Assembly (NCBI RefSeq): GCF_007830355.1
Contig: NZ_VLKO01000017.1
Location: 1 to 40,025, forward strand
Source of the DNA: Flavobacterium tiangeerense
Lineage (GTDB): Bacteria > Bacteroidota > Bacteroidia > Flavobacteriales > Flavobacteriaceae
Direction: 5' to 3'
DNA length: 40,025 nt
Under the pieces are notes generated by a model. The model worked only from the letters and a program-made list of their open reading frames with translations, ran no database searches and was not told the origin of the DNA. Shown in pieces: positions 25,840-34,654 of the stretch. Each line of letters opens with the position of its first letter. Within the stretch, counting starts at the first letter, position 1. A program made the translations under genes and the position numbers.

Positions 25840-27183
25840 ATGAAAAAGACAAACGCCTCCATATTAGTCATAGACGACCAAGAAGATATTCTTTTTGCTT
25901 CTAAAATGCTACTTAAAAAGCATTTTGAAAATATTTATACTCTTAGTAACCCTACAAATGTTGTGGACCTATTATCACAAAACAACATTGACGTTGTTTT
26001 GCTCGATATGAATTACAGAATAGGATTTGAAGACGGCAGAGAAGGCTTGTATTTATTAAAAGAAATAAAAACGCTTTCGCCAAAAACGGTCGTTATTTTG
26101 ATGACCGCTTTTGGTAAAGTAGAAACGGCTGTAGAAGGTTTAAAAGCAGGTGCTTTTGATTATGTTTTGAAACCTTGGGAAAATGAAAAATTACTTAGCG
26201 TTGTAAAACAGGCAGTTGACAAAAGCCGGAAAGAACAAAAGAAATCAAATAATATCGAGATTGTAGACGAATTTTTTGTTGGTAATTCAGAGGTTATAAA
26301 AAAAGCTTATTCTCTGGCCGATAAAGTGGCCAAAACCGATGCCAATGTTTTAATACTTGGCGAGAACGGAACCGGTAAATTTGTATTGTCACATCATATC
26401 CATCTGCAATCAGAGCGAAAAAATAGTCCTTTTATTCACGTTGATTTGGGTTCTTTAAATTCTAATATTTTCGAAAGCGAATTATTTGGTTATGCTAAAG
26501 GAGCTTTTACAGATGCGAAGGTTGATACGCCAGGACGTTTTGAAATGGCTCAAAACGGCACTATTTTTTTGGATGAAATAGGAAACGTCCCATTGCATTT
26601 ACAATCTAAACTCTTGCAGATCATTCAAACCAAAATGGTAACCCGTTTAGGAGAATCAAAAGCAAGACCGCTGAACGTTCGCATTATTACAGCCACCAAT
26701 CTGAATTTGAAACAAGAAGTTACAGATAAGAATTTCCGTGAAGATTTGTACTATCGCATCAATACTATGGAAATCGTGTTGCCTCCATTGCGCGAGCGAA
26801 TCGAAGATAAAATTCCTTTGGCGCAGTATCTTTTGCAAAAAATGACTGATAAATATGGGCGAAGCGAAATTTATTTTGACGAAAAAGCATTGGAACAAAT
26901 CTCAAAACACGCTTGGAACGGGAATATCCGAGAAATGGAAAACCGAGTAGAGCGTGCCGTGATTCTTTGTGAGAACAATTATATTACCGTTTCGGATTTG
27001 GATTTGGAACAAATCACAATGTACGAAGACAATCAAGATGATATTCAACTTTCGGCAATAGAAAAAACGGCTATTGAGAAAATCCTTTTGAAAAACAACA
27101 ACAATATTAGTAAAACTGCCGAGGAACTAGGATTGTCCAGAGGTGCATTGTACCGACGTTTAGAAAAATATAACATCAACTAA
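25840..27183 (+). CDS. Sigma-54-dependent response regulator (NtrC family)
   Basis: A 447-residue activator. The receiver domain (about 7-125) has the acidic pair Asp12/Asp13, phosphorylation site Asp56 (VLLDMNY), Thr89 and Lys111. The AAA+ domain (about 145-375) has Walker A GENGTGK (174-180), Walker B GTIFLDE (240-246) and arginine-finger region FREDLYYRIN. The C-terminal Fis-type helix-turn-helix (about 425-447) has ISKTAEELGLSRGALYRRL. The sigma-54 contact loop, normally GAFTGA, reads GAFTDA at 221-226. One base separates its stop from the kinase gene, so the two form an operon. It is divergent from the efflux operon and most likely activates it through the two palindromes in between. Confidence 0.92.
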   Translation: MKKTNASILVIDDQEDILFASKMLLKKHFENIYTLSNPTNVVDLLSQNNIDVVLLDMNYRIGFEDGREGLYLLKEIKTLSPKTVVILMTAFGKVETAVEGLKAGAFDYVLKPWENEKLLSVVKQAVDKSRKEQKKSNNIEIVDEFFVGNSEVIKKAYSLADKVAKTDANVLILGENGTGKFVLSHHIHLQSERKNSPFIHVDLGSLNSNIFESELFGYAKGAFTDAKVDTPGRFEMAQNGTIFLDEIGNVPLHLQSKLLQIIQTKMVTRLGESKARPLNVRIITATNLNLKQEVTDKNFREDLYYRINTMEIVLPPLRERIEDKIPLAQYLLQKMTDKYGRSEIYFDEKALEQISKHAWNGNIREMENRVERAVILCENNYITVSDLDLEQITMYEDNQDDIQLSAIEKTAIEKILLKNNNNISKTAEELGLSRGALYRRLEKYNIN

Positions 27184-27184
27184 T

Positions 27185-28519
27185 ATGTTTACATCTTTAA
27201 AAATATACCAACTCCTTTTTCTTAGATTAATTTTTATTCTTTGCCTTTCTGTAATTTCACTATTTATTTTTCAAAAAGGATTGGTCTTTACAGCACTTTT
27301 TGGGGTACTCGTACTTTTCATTCTCTTAATCGAAATGTATTTTTACATTAAAAACACGTTTCAGCTTTACGACAGAACAATCACTTCGATTCTGCAAAAT
27401 GATTTTACCTCCGATTTTTCGAAACATAAATCGTATCAAAATTATTCTAATTTATTCAAGCTGTACGAAACGCTAAAAAACAAAGAAAACGAGCAGGTTT
27501 CAAAAGATATTGTTTACCGTTCTATTTTAAATACTATCGAAACAGGAATTATTATCTTACAAAAAGATGGAAGTGACTGGAACATTTTTTTGATGAATGA
27601 TTTTTTTTCGAAACATTTTGATGTCCCAAAAGTATCTAAATGGAAGTATCTAAAAAATCATTTGTCTGCGTTATGCGAAATTATCGAAAAACAGGATTTT
27701 CAGGAAATTAAAACATCTTTAGAGATTCGTGTCAATCAGCAAGACACACAAACATTTGTGATGCAGTCTTCAAGAAGCGAAATTTACAATCGGGATTATT
27801 TTATTGTTTTACTGGATTCAATTCAAAATGTAATTGAGAAAAAAGAGAAAGAAGCTTGGGTCAATTTAATGAAAGTCATCTCGCATGAACTCTTGAATTC
27901 AATAACTCCCATCCGGTCACTTTCTCAGAATTTGCAGGACTTGGTTCAGCAGGAAACCATTTCGGCAGAAGATTTAGACGATATGAAAAGTAGTGTTACG
28001 ACGATGTTGAGACGAAGTGACCATTTGCAGCAATTTGTAGAAAGTTATCGAAAACTGGCCATGTTGCCATCGCCCAAAAAACAAATAATGGAACTGTCAA
28101 AATTGATTGACAACAGTTGTCAAATAATGAATCCATTGTTTAAAAAGGAACACATAGAAGTCATAAATACAATTGCGTTTGACCGCAGACTCCATATTGA
28201 CCCACAACAGATGGAGCAAGTATTTATCAATCTTTTGACAAATTGCATCTACGCCCTAACTAATTCAGAAAAAAAACAAATTATCATATCGGCAGAAGTC
28301 AAAGAAAAGCGAATTTTTATCACGATTACAGATACAGGGAACGGAATTGAAAAAGAAATAGAAAACAAAATATTCTTACCCTTTTTCACCACCCGAAAGG
28401 AAGGAGCTGGAATTGGTTTAACTTTATCTAAAAGCATCGTAGAGGCGCATGGCGGCTACTTGGCATATAGAAATGATGAAGGAATAACTACTTTTGTGAT
28501 TTGTTTGGTTGAAAATTGA
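27185..28519 (+). CDS. Membrane sensor histidine kinase
   Basis: A 444-residue kinase that presumably phosphorylates the regulator encoded just upstream. Two membrane segments (about 10-30 and 33-54) are separated by only a few residues, so there is almost no periplasmic sensor loop. Sensing is probably within the membrane or cytosolic. A PAS-like region (about 108-215) follows. The HisKA domain has phospho-acceptor His234 in VISHELLNSITPI, and the ATPase domain has the N box NLLTNCIYAL, G1 DTGNGIEKEI and G2 GAGIGLTLSK. The short-loop layout recalls intramembrane-sensing kinases often paired with ABC exporters. Starts 1 bp after the regulator stop. Confidence 0.9.
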   Translation: MFTSLKIYQLLFLRLIFILCLSVISLFIFQKGLVFTALFGVLVLFILLIEMYFYIKNTFQLYDRTITSILQNDFTSDFSKHKSYQNYSNLFKLYETLKNKENEQVSKDIVYRSILNTIETGIIILQKDGSDWNIFLMNDFFSKHFDVPKVSKWKYLKNHLSALCEIIEKQDFQEIKTSLEIRVNQQDTQTFVMQSSRSEIYNRDYFIVLLDSIQNVIEKKEKEAWVNLMKVISHELLNSITPIRSLSQNLQDLVQQETISAEDLDDMKSSVTTMLRRSDHLQQFVESYRKLAMLPSPKKQIMELSKLIDNSCQIMNPLFKKEHIEVINTIAFDRRLHIDPQQMEQVFINLLTNCIYALTNSEKKQIIISAEVKEKRIFITITDTGNGIEKEIENKIFLPFFTTRKEGAGIGLTLSKSIVEAHGGYLAYRNDEGITTFVICLVEN

Positions 28520-29135
28520 TCCTAATTTAGATATGAATAAAAATTAGAGTTTAAGTTAAGCGTCGTAATTTATCAAGTACAAAAGTTGTCTTTGTTTTTT
28601 AAAATACGTTTCTCTATAAAATAACTCAGAACTTCAAAAACTGTTTAGATTTTTAATACAAACTGAAAAGATTTTCTTTTTTTCAACATCTGGCACCAAT
28701 ACTATTTATTGGAAAAGACAAAAAGGGACTATTGTAAAACGCCCATTATTAGTCAGTCAAATCCATCATTCATTAATGGCATCACTCTTTTCTCCTTTTG
28801 TTTAGGCAAAGAAATTTAACACACTTATTTTGTAGAACAAATATTTGCTGTTAAGACACTGTAATTTAATTACTTGTGACTAGTGAAGGATGACAATGGA
28901 AAGTTCGTGGCATGACACAGGAAGTTCCACGAATTGCAATTTACTGTCTATCCATGAACAGTTTTAGTAAGACTATTGATTTAAAACAGTTGTACCTCAG
29001 GCAATAGGCATTACGAGGGAACGCCAAAAAAAATAAAAAGCAGGTATTTATACGTTAAACTATCTGCTTGGCTTGTCATATTTTTGGTTAAACAATTACT
29101 AACAAAAACTAATACTAACGAAACCATTACTCCCC
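28520..29135 (+). other. 616-bp intergenic stretch, no gene seen
   Basis: AT-rich sequence between the kinase gene and the CxxCH lipoprotein gene, marking the start of the accessory region. I see no open frame of note. It holds an inverted repeat TTCGTGG / CCACGAA at 28904-28933 with a 16-nt loop and no T tract. A candidate -7 element TATTTTTG at 29079-29086, 49 bp upstream of the next gene, lacks a clear -33 TTG. Confidence 0.5.
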
Positions 29136-30671
29136 ATGAAAAAAACAATTACCAAATTAAGTGTCGTAGCCTTATTAGGGCTCACCATTTTTATAGCTTG
29201 TAAAACCCAAGAAAAAACAGAAGCTTCAAGCTACTTGCCAATTAATGTTTTACCTTCTTGTGTAGTCACTCCTTCTGAGTTTAAGACTTGGTTTGTGGGT
29301 GGTAATCCTACTGAGAACGGAGCTGTAGAACCTGCTAACAGTGTGACTTTTGGTCATGCAGACAATTGTGATTTTTACCGATGGTCTGAGCAAATGTTTT
29401 TGTGGATTACTTCGCCAAGCTCAGGTATTTATGGACAAAGTAAGACCGTTTTTGAATCACCTGTTTTCTTTACCGTTTCACCAGAATTTGGTGCCAATGA
29501 AAGAAAATTAATTCCGCATAAACCTGGTGTATTATTGAATGCACTCCCTAGTTTAGAAAAAAGTATAGGTGTTGACAGTGAAGAAGGACAGGCCACAGGA
29601 GATGCTTTGATGTCAAAAGATGGTGCCCTTCTCTATTATATTACGATGGTAAATGATGTATATGCACAGTTTATAGCGGCTGTAAATGCAGGCAAAATGA
29701 AAGGCAAGCAATTTCCAACCACACAAGCTGAACTAAATACTATTATAGCTTATGCTAAAACCAAAAATATTGTTTTACCAGACGCCAAGGCATTAGCCAT
29801 TGAACTTAAAACTTCGTGGGTTGATGCCAGTACTGTGAAAGATCTGAGTAATTACATTACTATAGATGCACTTGTACCTACTTATATTAAAACATCAAAA
29901 AAGTGGACTATCATTCCTAATAAAACACAAAAAATAAAATTGGCCCTGTTGGGTGTGCACATTGTGGGAAGTACGGCTGGACATCCAGAGATGGTGTGGT
30001 CAACTTTTGAACATAAAAACAATGCCCCTAATTTAAGTTACTCCTATCTAGATACCGCAATGAAGCAACAGAAGATTGCGGCAGATACTAAAGGCCTTTG
30101 GGTTTTGAATTCGGCACCAGCAGATACGACCAACATTAATATTTCTCACATGAAGTTTAAAAACGATACTATTTCTGCACAGTGGACTACTAAGCCTCTA
30201 CCGCCTGCAAATAATACCATTAGCCCGAGTAATACTACCAGAACCAAGCCTTGGGGTGTGGCGAATAAAGGAGTTCCAAACCCTGAGAATGCGACTGCAG
30301 CGGCTTCCAATAGTCAGATCATATCGATTAACAATTCGGTGCTATCCCAATTGGTTGGTAATGACATACGAAAAAATTATCTTTTTATAGGATCCACTTG
30401 GACGGATGGTGGCGCAGCACCTAATGGTCAAAGTTATTCAGCTACCAATACCACAAGCGGTGTGGCGATAGGTACAAGTCAGTTGGCAAATAGCACAATG
30501 GAAACCTATGATCAAAGTACGGCCTATAACCCAAATGGTTCTTGTTTTAGTTGTCATCATGATTATAAGTCGCCTACACCTACTTTAGACCCTAATTTTT
30601 TAAGTCACGTGTATGCTGATATTAGAAGAGGAGATTCTATCTCAGGAAAAAAGGTTAAGTTAATTCAGTAA
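29136..30671 (+). CDS. Uncharacterised lipoprotein with a C-terminal CxxCH haem motif
   Basis: I do not recognise a named family. The 511-residue product begins with a lipoprotein-type signal peptide (MKKTITKLSVVALLGLTIFI, then AC with Cys22), so it should be exported and lipid-anchored. Near the C-terminus CFSCHH (Cys470, Cys473, His474) is a c-type haem-binding motif. No other CxxCH is present, and the rest does not look like a cytochrome fold. In between are conserved-looking motifs such as DFYRWSEQMFLWITSP and GHPEMVWSTFEHKNNAPN, plus a Thr/Asn-rich stretch around 350-460. Candidate axial ligands beyond the CxxCH cannot be placed. I recall similar unnamed proteins in proteobacteria, which would suggest transfer; this is unverified. 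A large terminator follows. Confidence 0.75.
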   Translation: MKKTITKLSVVALLGLTIFIACKTQEKTEASSYLPINVLPSCVVTPSEFKTWFVGGNPTENGAVEPANSVTFGHADNCDFYRWSEQMFLWITSPSSGIYGQSKTVFESPVFFTVSPEFGANERKLIPHKPGVLLNALPSLEKSIGVDSEEGQATGDALMSKDGALLYYITMVNDVYAQFIAAVNAGKMKGKQFPTTQAELNTIIAYAKTKNIVLPDAKALAIELKTSWVDASTVKDLSNYITIDALVPTYIKTSKKWTIIPNKTQKIKLALLGVHIVGSTAGHPEMVWSTFEHKNNAPNLSYSYLDTAMKQQKIAADTKGLWVLNSAPADTTNINISHMKFKNDTISAQWTTKPLPPANNTISPSNTTRTKPWGVANKGVPNPENATAAASNSQIISINNSVLSQLVGNDIRKNYLFIGSTWTDGGAAPNGQSYSATNTTSGVAIGTSQLANSTMETYDQSTAYNPNGSCFSCHHDYKSPTPTLDPNFLSHVYADIRRGDSISGKKVKLIQ

Positions 30672-30689
30672 TAGATTGAAAAGAGTTTA

Positions 30690-30740
30690 AAAGTGTAAGG
30701 TTTCCATAGATCAATAGATTATGGACAGCCTTACACTTTT
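30690..30740 (+). terminator. Long hairpin terminator after the CxxCH lipoprotein gene
   Basis: A 12-bp stem AAAAGTGTAAGG / CCTTACACTTTT is extended inward by TCCAT / ATGGA with a small bulge, 19 bp past the stop. The symmetric A and T ends make it usable from both sides. Confidence 0.85.
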
Positions 30741-30956
30741 GGCTTATTCAAACCGGATGGGTAGAATTAAAAAACACATTTTAAATTGATTGTATCCATT
30801 ACAATCAGAGCCAGGAGAGTGACAGTAGGTCGAAATAATGGGCTTGAAATCATAACTACACCCAACGGGCTACTTAACTTTTAAAACACATTAATTTCTA
30901 AAGAAAATATTAATTTTAAGAAATAACCAAGACACTGTCTTACAACACCATAAGTT

Positions 30957-31580
30957 ATGAAGGGTATAAAATTAAATTTCATTAATCATTCAAATGACAT
31001 CAATAATAGTAGTATTGTTATTTTTTCTAAAAATAGTGCTACAGATTTTGACGAGCTGCCTATTGCCTGGAAAGTAATCGAAAATTGCGGTATAGGAGAA
31101 CATCATCCTTTAACTTATGATCTAAATGTGTATGTTTCGGCTGGAGATTCTTATGGGAATTATACCACTGAGTTATTAGCCCAGTACGGACAGCAATTTG
31201 AGATGATTAAGAATACTTCTGGGGATGTTCTGCAATTGAGTGGGCAACCTGCTATGAGTTCTACTGAAATAGAGATTGCTAATAATTTACCTACGGGTTC
31301 TATTAGCGGGAATGTATATCGTAGTGGTAGTTTATATGCTTCAACTCATAATATAGCGCCAAGTCAAAAAGCAGTGTTTTCATTTAAACCTACTATTTGG
31401 ATTGGAGTTGTTTCTCAAATAACCGAAGGTGAAGTAATAAATTCAGCCATTATGTCGCAAATAAACACTGAGATTAGTTTGTTAGGGATCTCTAGTGCCG
31501 ATATTGTGATGACTGGCGGCGGTCCTGGCCCTTCTTCTACCTCATTTACATTTAACTTGCAAAATGTTCAAATGGCTTAA
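30957..31580 (+). CDS. Uncharacterised 207-residue beta-rich protein
   Basis: I do not recognise a characterised family. The protein has no signal peptide. It starts MKGIKLNFINHSNDINNSSI and has alternating beta-strand patterns with many Ser, Asn and Gly, the segments AWKVIENCGIGEHHPLTYDL and FKPTIWIGVVSQITEGE, and a Gly/Pro turn MTGGGPGPSSTSFTF close to the end. The overall look is a compact beta-sandwich, binding or structural rather than enzymatic, with one Cys and a His pair. It lies 285 bp after the CxxCH lipoprotein gene on the same strand but behind a strong terminator, so it has its own promoter. It is followed by its own terminator. Partnership with the lipoprotein is only suggested by proximity. 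Confidence 0.7.
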   Translation: MKGIKLNFINHSNDINNSSIVIFSKNSATDFDELPIAWKVIENCGIGEHHPLTYDLNVYVSAGDSYGNYTTELLAQYGQQFEMIKNTSGDVLQLSGQPAMSSTEIEIANNLPTGSISGNVYRSGSLYASTHNIAPSQKAVFSFKPTIWIGVVSQITEGEVINSAIMSQINTEISLLGISSADIVMTGGGPGPSSTSFTFNLQNVQMA

Positions 31581-31656
31581 GGCTTAACTTTTTCAAAATA
31601 TAGTCTAAGATATAATGAGATAATAATTGTTTAGTTTAAATTAAAAATTTGATTAG

Positions 31657-31691
31657 ACGGCTTCCAGTGGGTAGGAAGCCGTTTTTTTTTT
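31657..31691 (+). terminator. Rho-independent terminator after the 207-residue protein gene
   Basis: A GC-rich 9-bp stem ACGGCTTCC / GGAAGCCGT with an 8-nt loop and a run of about ten T, 77 bp past the stop. Confidence 0.92.
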
Positions 31692-31935
31692 GTTCAATAC
31701 TTTAGTTTGTTTCATGGTTGCCAGTTTGACGCTAAGGAATGTTCATTTGGGTTTAAAGGATGTATCTGCCTGATAAAAAAGGGTATTTTTCCCCTAGTTA
31801 TATTTATCAATAATTTTTACGTTTACATCTGAAAAACAAGTGTTTATACTCATGTCTGGCTTTTTAATAAAGATTAGATTTGGTAACTCTATTTGGTGTT
31901 TATTTCAATTTTAAACAATTCTAAAAACTAGAAAC
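31692..31935 (+). other. Intergenic stretch upstream of the frameshifted coiled-coil gene
   Basis: With the preceding 111 bp this makes a gene-free stretch of 355 bp. Apart from the terminator I see only AT-rich leader sequence. CTCTATTTGG near 31890 resembles a -7 element but lacks the two spacer bases. Confidence 0.4.
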
Positions 31936-33665
31936 ATGAAAAAACTATTACTCGCATTTTTACTCTTATCAGGGGTAAGTATTTATTCTCAAACTAATCC
32001 TGAGGATAAACAAACAACAAAGGAAGAATTGGAGAAAGAACAAAAGACTGAATTAAATAAAAATCCACATGACTCAAAAAAAGTCGAAAAAATCATAAAG
32101 AAAATAGCAGTAATAAATAAAAAGAGCAATGTTCAAACTGTTATTAATGATTTTGAAACACAAGCTTATACTTCAAATCAATTAAAACCCAAACACAAAC
32201 AACCAATTGTATTCAAAATAGATAACATCAATAAAATTCCAAACAAAGTGGAAATCACTTCAAATGTTGTAAAGATAAACCATGATTTTTTAAATGGTGA
32301 TGAAAATAAAGTAGCCAATAAGGTTAAAAAGGATGATGATGATGAAAATACAAAAAATAGTATCAGCCCTGACATCAGTATAAAAGAATTAAATAAGGAA
32401 TTTAAGCAATTAAATATAGAAATGGCAGGCCTTGAAAATAAAATTCAATTAAATTCAAATCTTTTAGATCAAAAACAAAAAATATTAAATGACTATCAAA
32501 TAAAGAAAGCCGACGAACAGAGAAAAGGAGAACTTACTGACAATCAAACAACCGCTAACTATTTCAGCACTATTACAACTATTGGAAATGAAATACTCAT
32601 ATTAAAAAATAACATTCTCGAAGAACAATCTACCCTTGTAAATAAAAAAAATGAGCTGATAAAGCTCAGTGATGATTTAGGGAAATTTACAATTAAAACC
32701 AATTCTTTACTGGCAAAATATAACTGTGTTTACGGAAAAATTAAAGATATTAATAAAATAAATTATGCTTATGATAACTTTTGCAATTATATCATCAATC
32801 CCTCTTTAAACTTTAATCAGTACAATAATGATTCAGAAGGAGTTTGCTCTATTTTAAAAACTGATAAGAGGAATGGACATTATTCTGATGTCTCAATATT
32901 TGATGAAGCTTATGCTGATTTCATTCAAGAATACAACTTCTTTCATAATGATGAATTGTTCTATGAAATAAATAATTTAGATGGAAGTTATGCGAAATTA
33001 GTAAAGACACAAATTGATACATTAAAAAGAGATGTTGAAGTGCTTTATCTATCGGTAGATATTACTGGATTGAGAAAAAAACTAAACAATGTTGAAATTA
33101 TCAATAATATTTTATCAAAAAAAAAGAGCCTTTACTGTGGTATCAAATCCGGTACAACTACACTAAGATTACATAGAGTTTAAAGTAAAAATAAAGCAAA
33201 ACAACGAACTAGGAAGCTCTATTATAAAAGAAAATGATAAAGATTTTACTTATATAGAATATGTAAGACAAGGCATAGATGGGGTGTAAGTTTTGGTCCC
33301 GTATTTGATTTTGGTATAAAAATCAAGAATACGAAATATAAAAGGTTAAAGATTCTACATTTCAAATAGTTGAAAATAACACCTCTAAATATAAGCCAAC
33401 AATTGCAAGAATACTTCACACAAGTTTTAGAAGTAATAGTATGTTTGCCTTTGGTTTTTCGCTAGGCGTATCTATTAATGTGGTTGATTTAAATTTTAAT
33501 TCTTTTTTTCCTGGTGTCAGTGCCCTAATTGGCAAAAGAGAAAAAAAAGTATTTACCTTTAGTCTAACTTTTAAAAGAGTAAATCAAATTAAAAGTATTT
33601 ATACAAATGATGCCGATAGAATACTCGCTGCAGAAATTCAAATAAAAGATATAACCACTGAGTAA
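31936..33665 (+). pseudogene. Frameshifted gene for a secreted coiled-coil protein
   Basis: One ancestral gene is seen in several frames. The first frame (31936-33183, 415 codons) has a signal peptide ending near SIYSQ. It is very Lys/Asn/Glu-rich and predicted coiled-coil at about 135-250 (KELNKEFKQLNIEMAGLENK and onward). After its stop, homologous-looking coding continues in a second frame (KVKIKQNNELGSSIIKENDK from about 33181). A third gives GVSFGPVFDFGIKIKN from about 33281, and a last one TFQIVENNTSKYKPTIARIL to TFKRVNQIKSIYTNDADRIL with stop at 33665. At least three frameshifts are therefore needed. The C-terminal part alternates hydrophobic residues like outer-membrane strands. The 415-codon part might still be translated as a truncated, exported product. 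Function unknown. Confidence 0.7.
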
Positions 33666-33787
33666 TATAGAATTGGCTTTTTTTTGGGACTACCTACAAT
33701 TTAACTAGTAAGCAAGTGAGTAAGAAAAAAAAATATAGCTGTAAAAATTTTTACAAAGAAACGTAAAACTAATCCTTTTACGGTTTT

Positions 33788-33795
33788 TATATTTG
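33788..33795 (+). promoter_or_regulatory. Candidate promoter of the lost restriction operon
   Basis: TATATTTG fits TAnnTTTG and lies 87 bp upstream of the hsdR start remnant. No TTG was found at -33. It may drive the remaining short frames. Confidence 0.35.
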
Positions 33796-33881
33796 TGAAA
33801 GAGCAGAAATAGAGGGGCGATAAAATTGATAAAGTGGGGATCAAATGTTAAGTTTGTTTAAAACCAAATTAATAGCTAAGG

Positions 33882-33944
33882 ATGAATATCCAAAATCCCG
33901 AACAAATAGCATGTGATAATATTGATAAGTTGTTAATTGATTGA
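33882..33944 (+). pseudogene. hsdR: 5' remnant of a type I restriction subunit gene (hsdR-like)
   Basis: Twenty codons, MNIQNPEQIACDNIDKLLID, then TGA. NPEQ-A-x-x-x-I-D-x-L-L is how many type I restriction endonuclease R subunits (EcoEI-like) begin, usually continuing into a GW motif that is absent here. A TAAGGA sequence lies just before the ATG. Only 32 bp later the end of an hsdS-like gene begins, so several kilobases (most of hsdR, hsdM and hsdS) appear deleted. The short match makes the hsdR call tentative; position next to hsdS supports it. Confidence 0.55.
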
Positions 33945-33976
33945 TTATCAATTAAAATTACAACTCAAATGTATTA

Positions 33977-34141
33977 ATTCTGCTTCCTAAACCAAAAGAA
34001 CAACACCTTATCGTTCAAGAAATCGAAAGCCGTTTAATTGTTGCTGATAAAATGGAGGAAAGTATTAACCAAAGCTTGCAACAAGCTGAGGCATTGAGGC
34101 AGAGTATATGGAAAAAGACGTTTAGTGGAGAGTTGGTTTAA
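33977..34141 (+). pseudogene. hsdS: 3' remnant of a type I restriction specificity gene (hsdS)
   Basis: The last 54 codons of an HsdS specificity subunit. LLPKPKEQHLIVQEIESRL corresponds to the conserved segment (usually PLPPLxEQxxIVxxIE) that opens the distal helical spacer. DKMEESINQSLQQAEALRQS, then IWKKTFSGELV, is the typical C-terminal end. No start codon and no target recognition domain remain, so it is non-functional. The reading frame is intact to its own TAA, suggesting a fairly recent deletion. It is followed 11 bp later by the start of another broken gene. Confidence 0.85.
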
Positions 34142-34152
34142 AGATTTAAAAC

Positions 34153-34654
34153 ATGTCTAATCAAAAAAAGTATCTGAACTCATTTTATCCTCTTTGTTGC
34201 AACAGCAAAGGGATCAAAGCTATTAAAATGTTCGGGTTACCAAAATACACAGATGGTTCATGCAGAAGCGAACCAGATTTTGAAAATGAATTTCCTTGTA
34301 TTACTGGATTATGTAGACTAGGTTTTGCATAAAAACTAAATATAGAAGATATTATATTTTATGTTACAAATAAAAAAGGCATTGGCTCAAGAAAAGTAAT
34401 TGCTGTTTTAGAAGTAATTAAAGTTTTTTTTAATCATAGAGAACCTGCCGATTGGTATATTAAGAAGAATAAGTCTATTCCTAATAATATTATGGTTATT
34501 AAAACTAAACCATTTGCACAAAATCTCAACGATCTCGACCAATACCCGCTGGAGTTGAAGGAAGATTGTAAAAAAGCAGAAGCCAAAGTGGTGGACTGTG
34601 TCGATTATTTATTTGGCCATCCTGTTTCTAAAAATGATGGGGACCGCGCCGGTG
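34153..34654 (+). pseudogene. Broken gene downstream of hsdS, unknown function
   Basis: An in-frame sequence starts MSNQKKYLNSFYPLCCNSKG, is stopped by TAA at 34330-34332, and resumes in the same frame as KLNIEDIIFYVTNKKGIGSR. It ends at about 34654, where the DNA becomes the antisense of a truncated Old Yellow Enzyme gene. Ignoring the stop, about 167 codons remain, with Cys-rich N-terminal motifs (CCNSKG, SCRSEPDFENEFPCITGLC) and a beta-rich middle. The last dozen codons of the open frame (to 34692) belong to the neighbouring gene's opposite strand. I do not recognise the family. Tight spacing after hsdS suggests it was part of the restriction operon. Confidence 0.65.

Noticed and set aside
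28904..28933. Inverted repeat TTCGTGG/CCACGAA as a terminator or riboswitch
   Set aside because: Short stem, 16-nt loop, no T tract, no conserved riboswitch elements seen.
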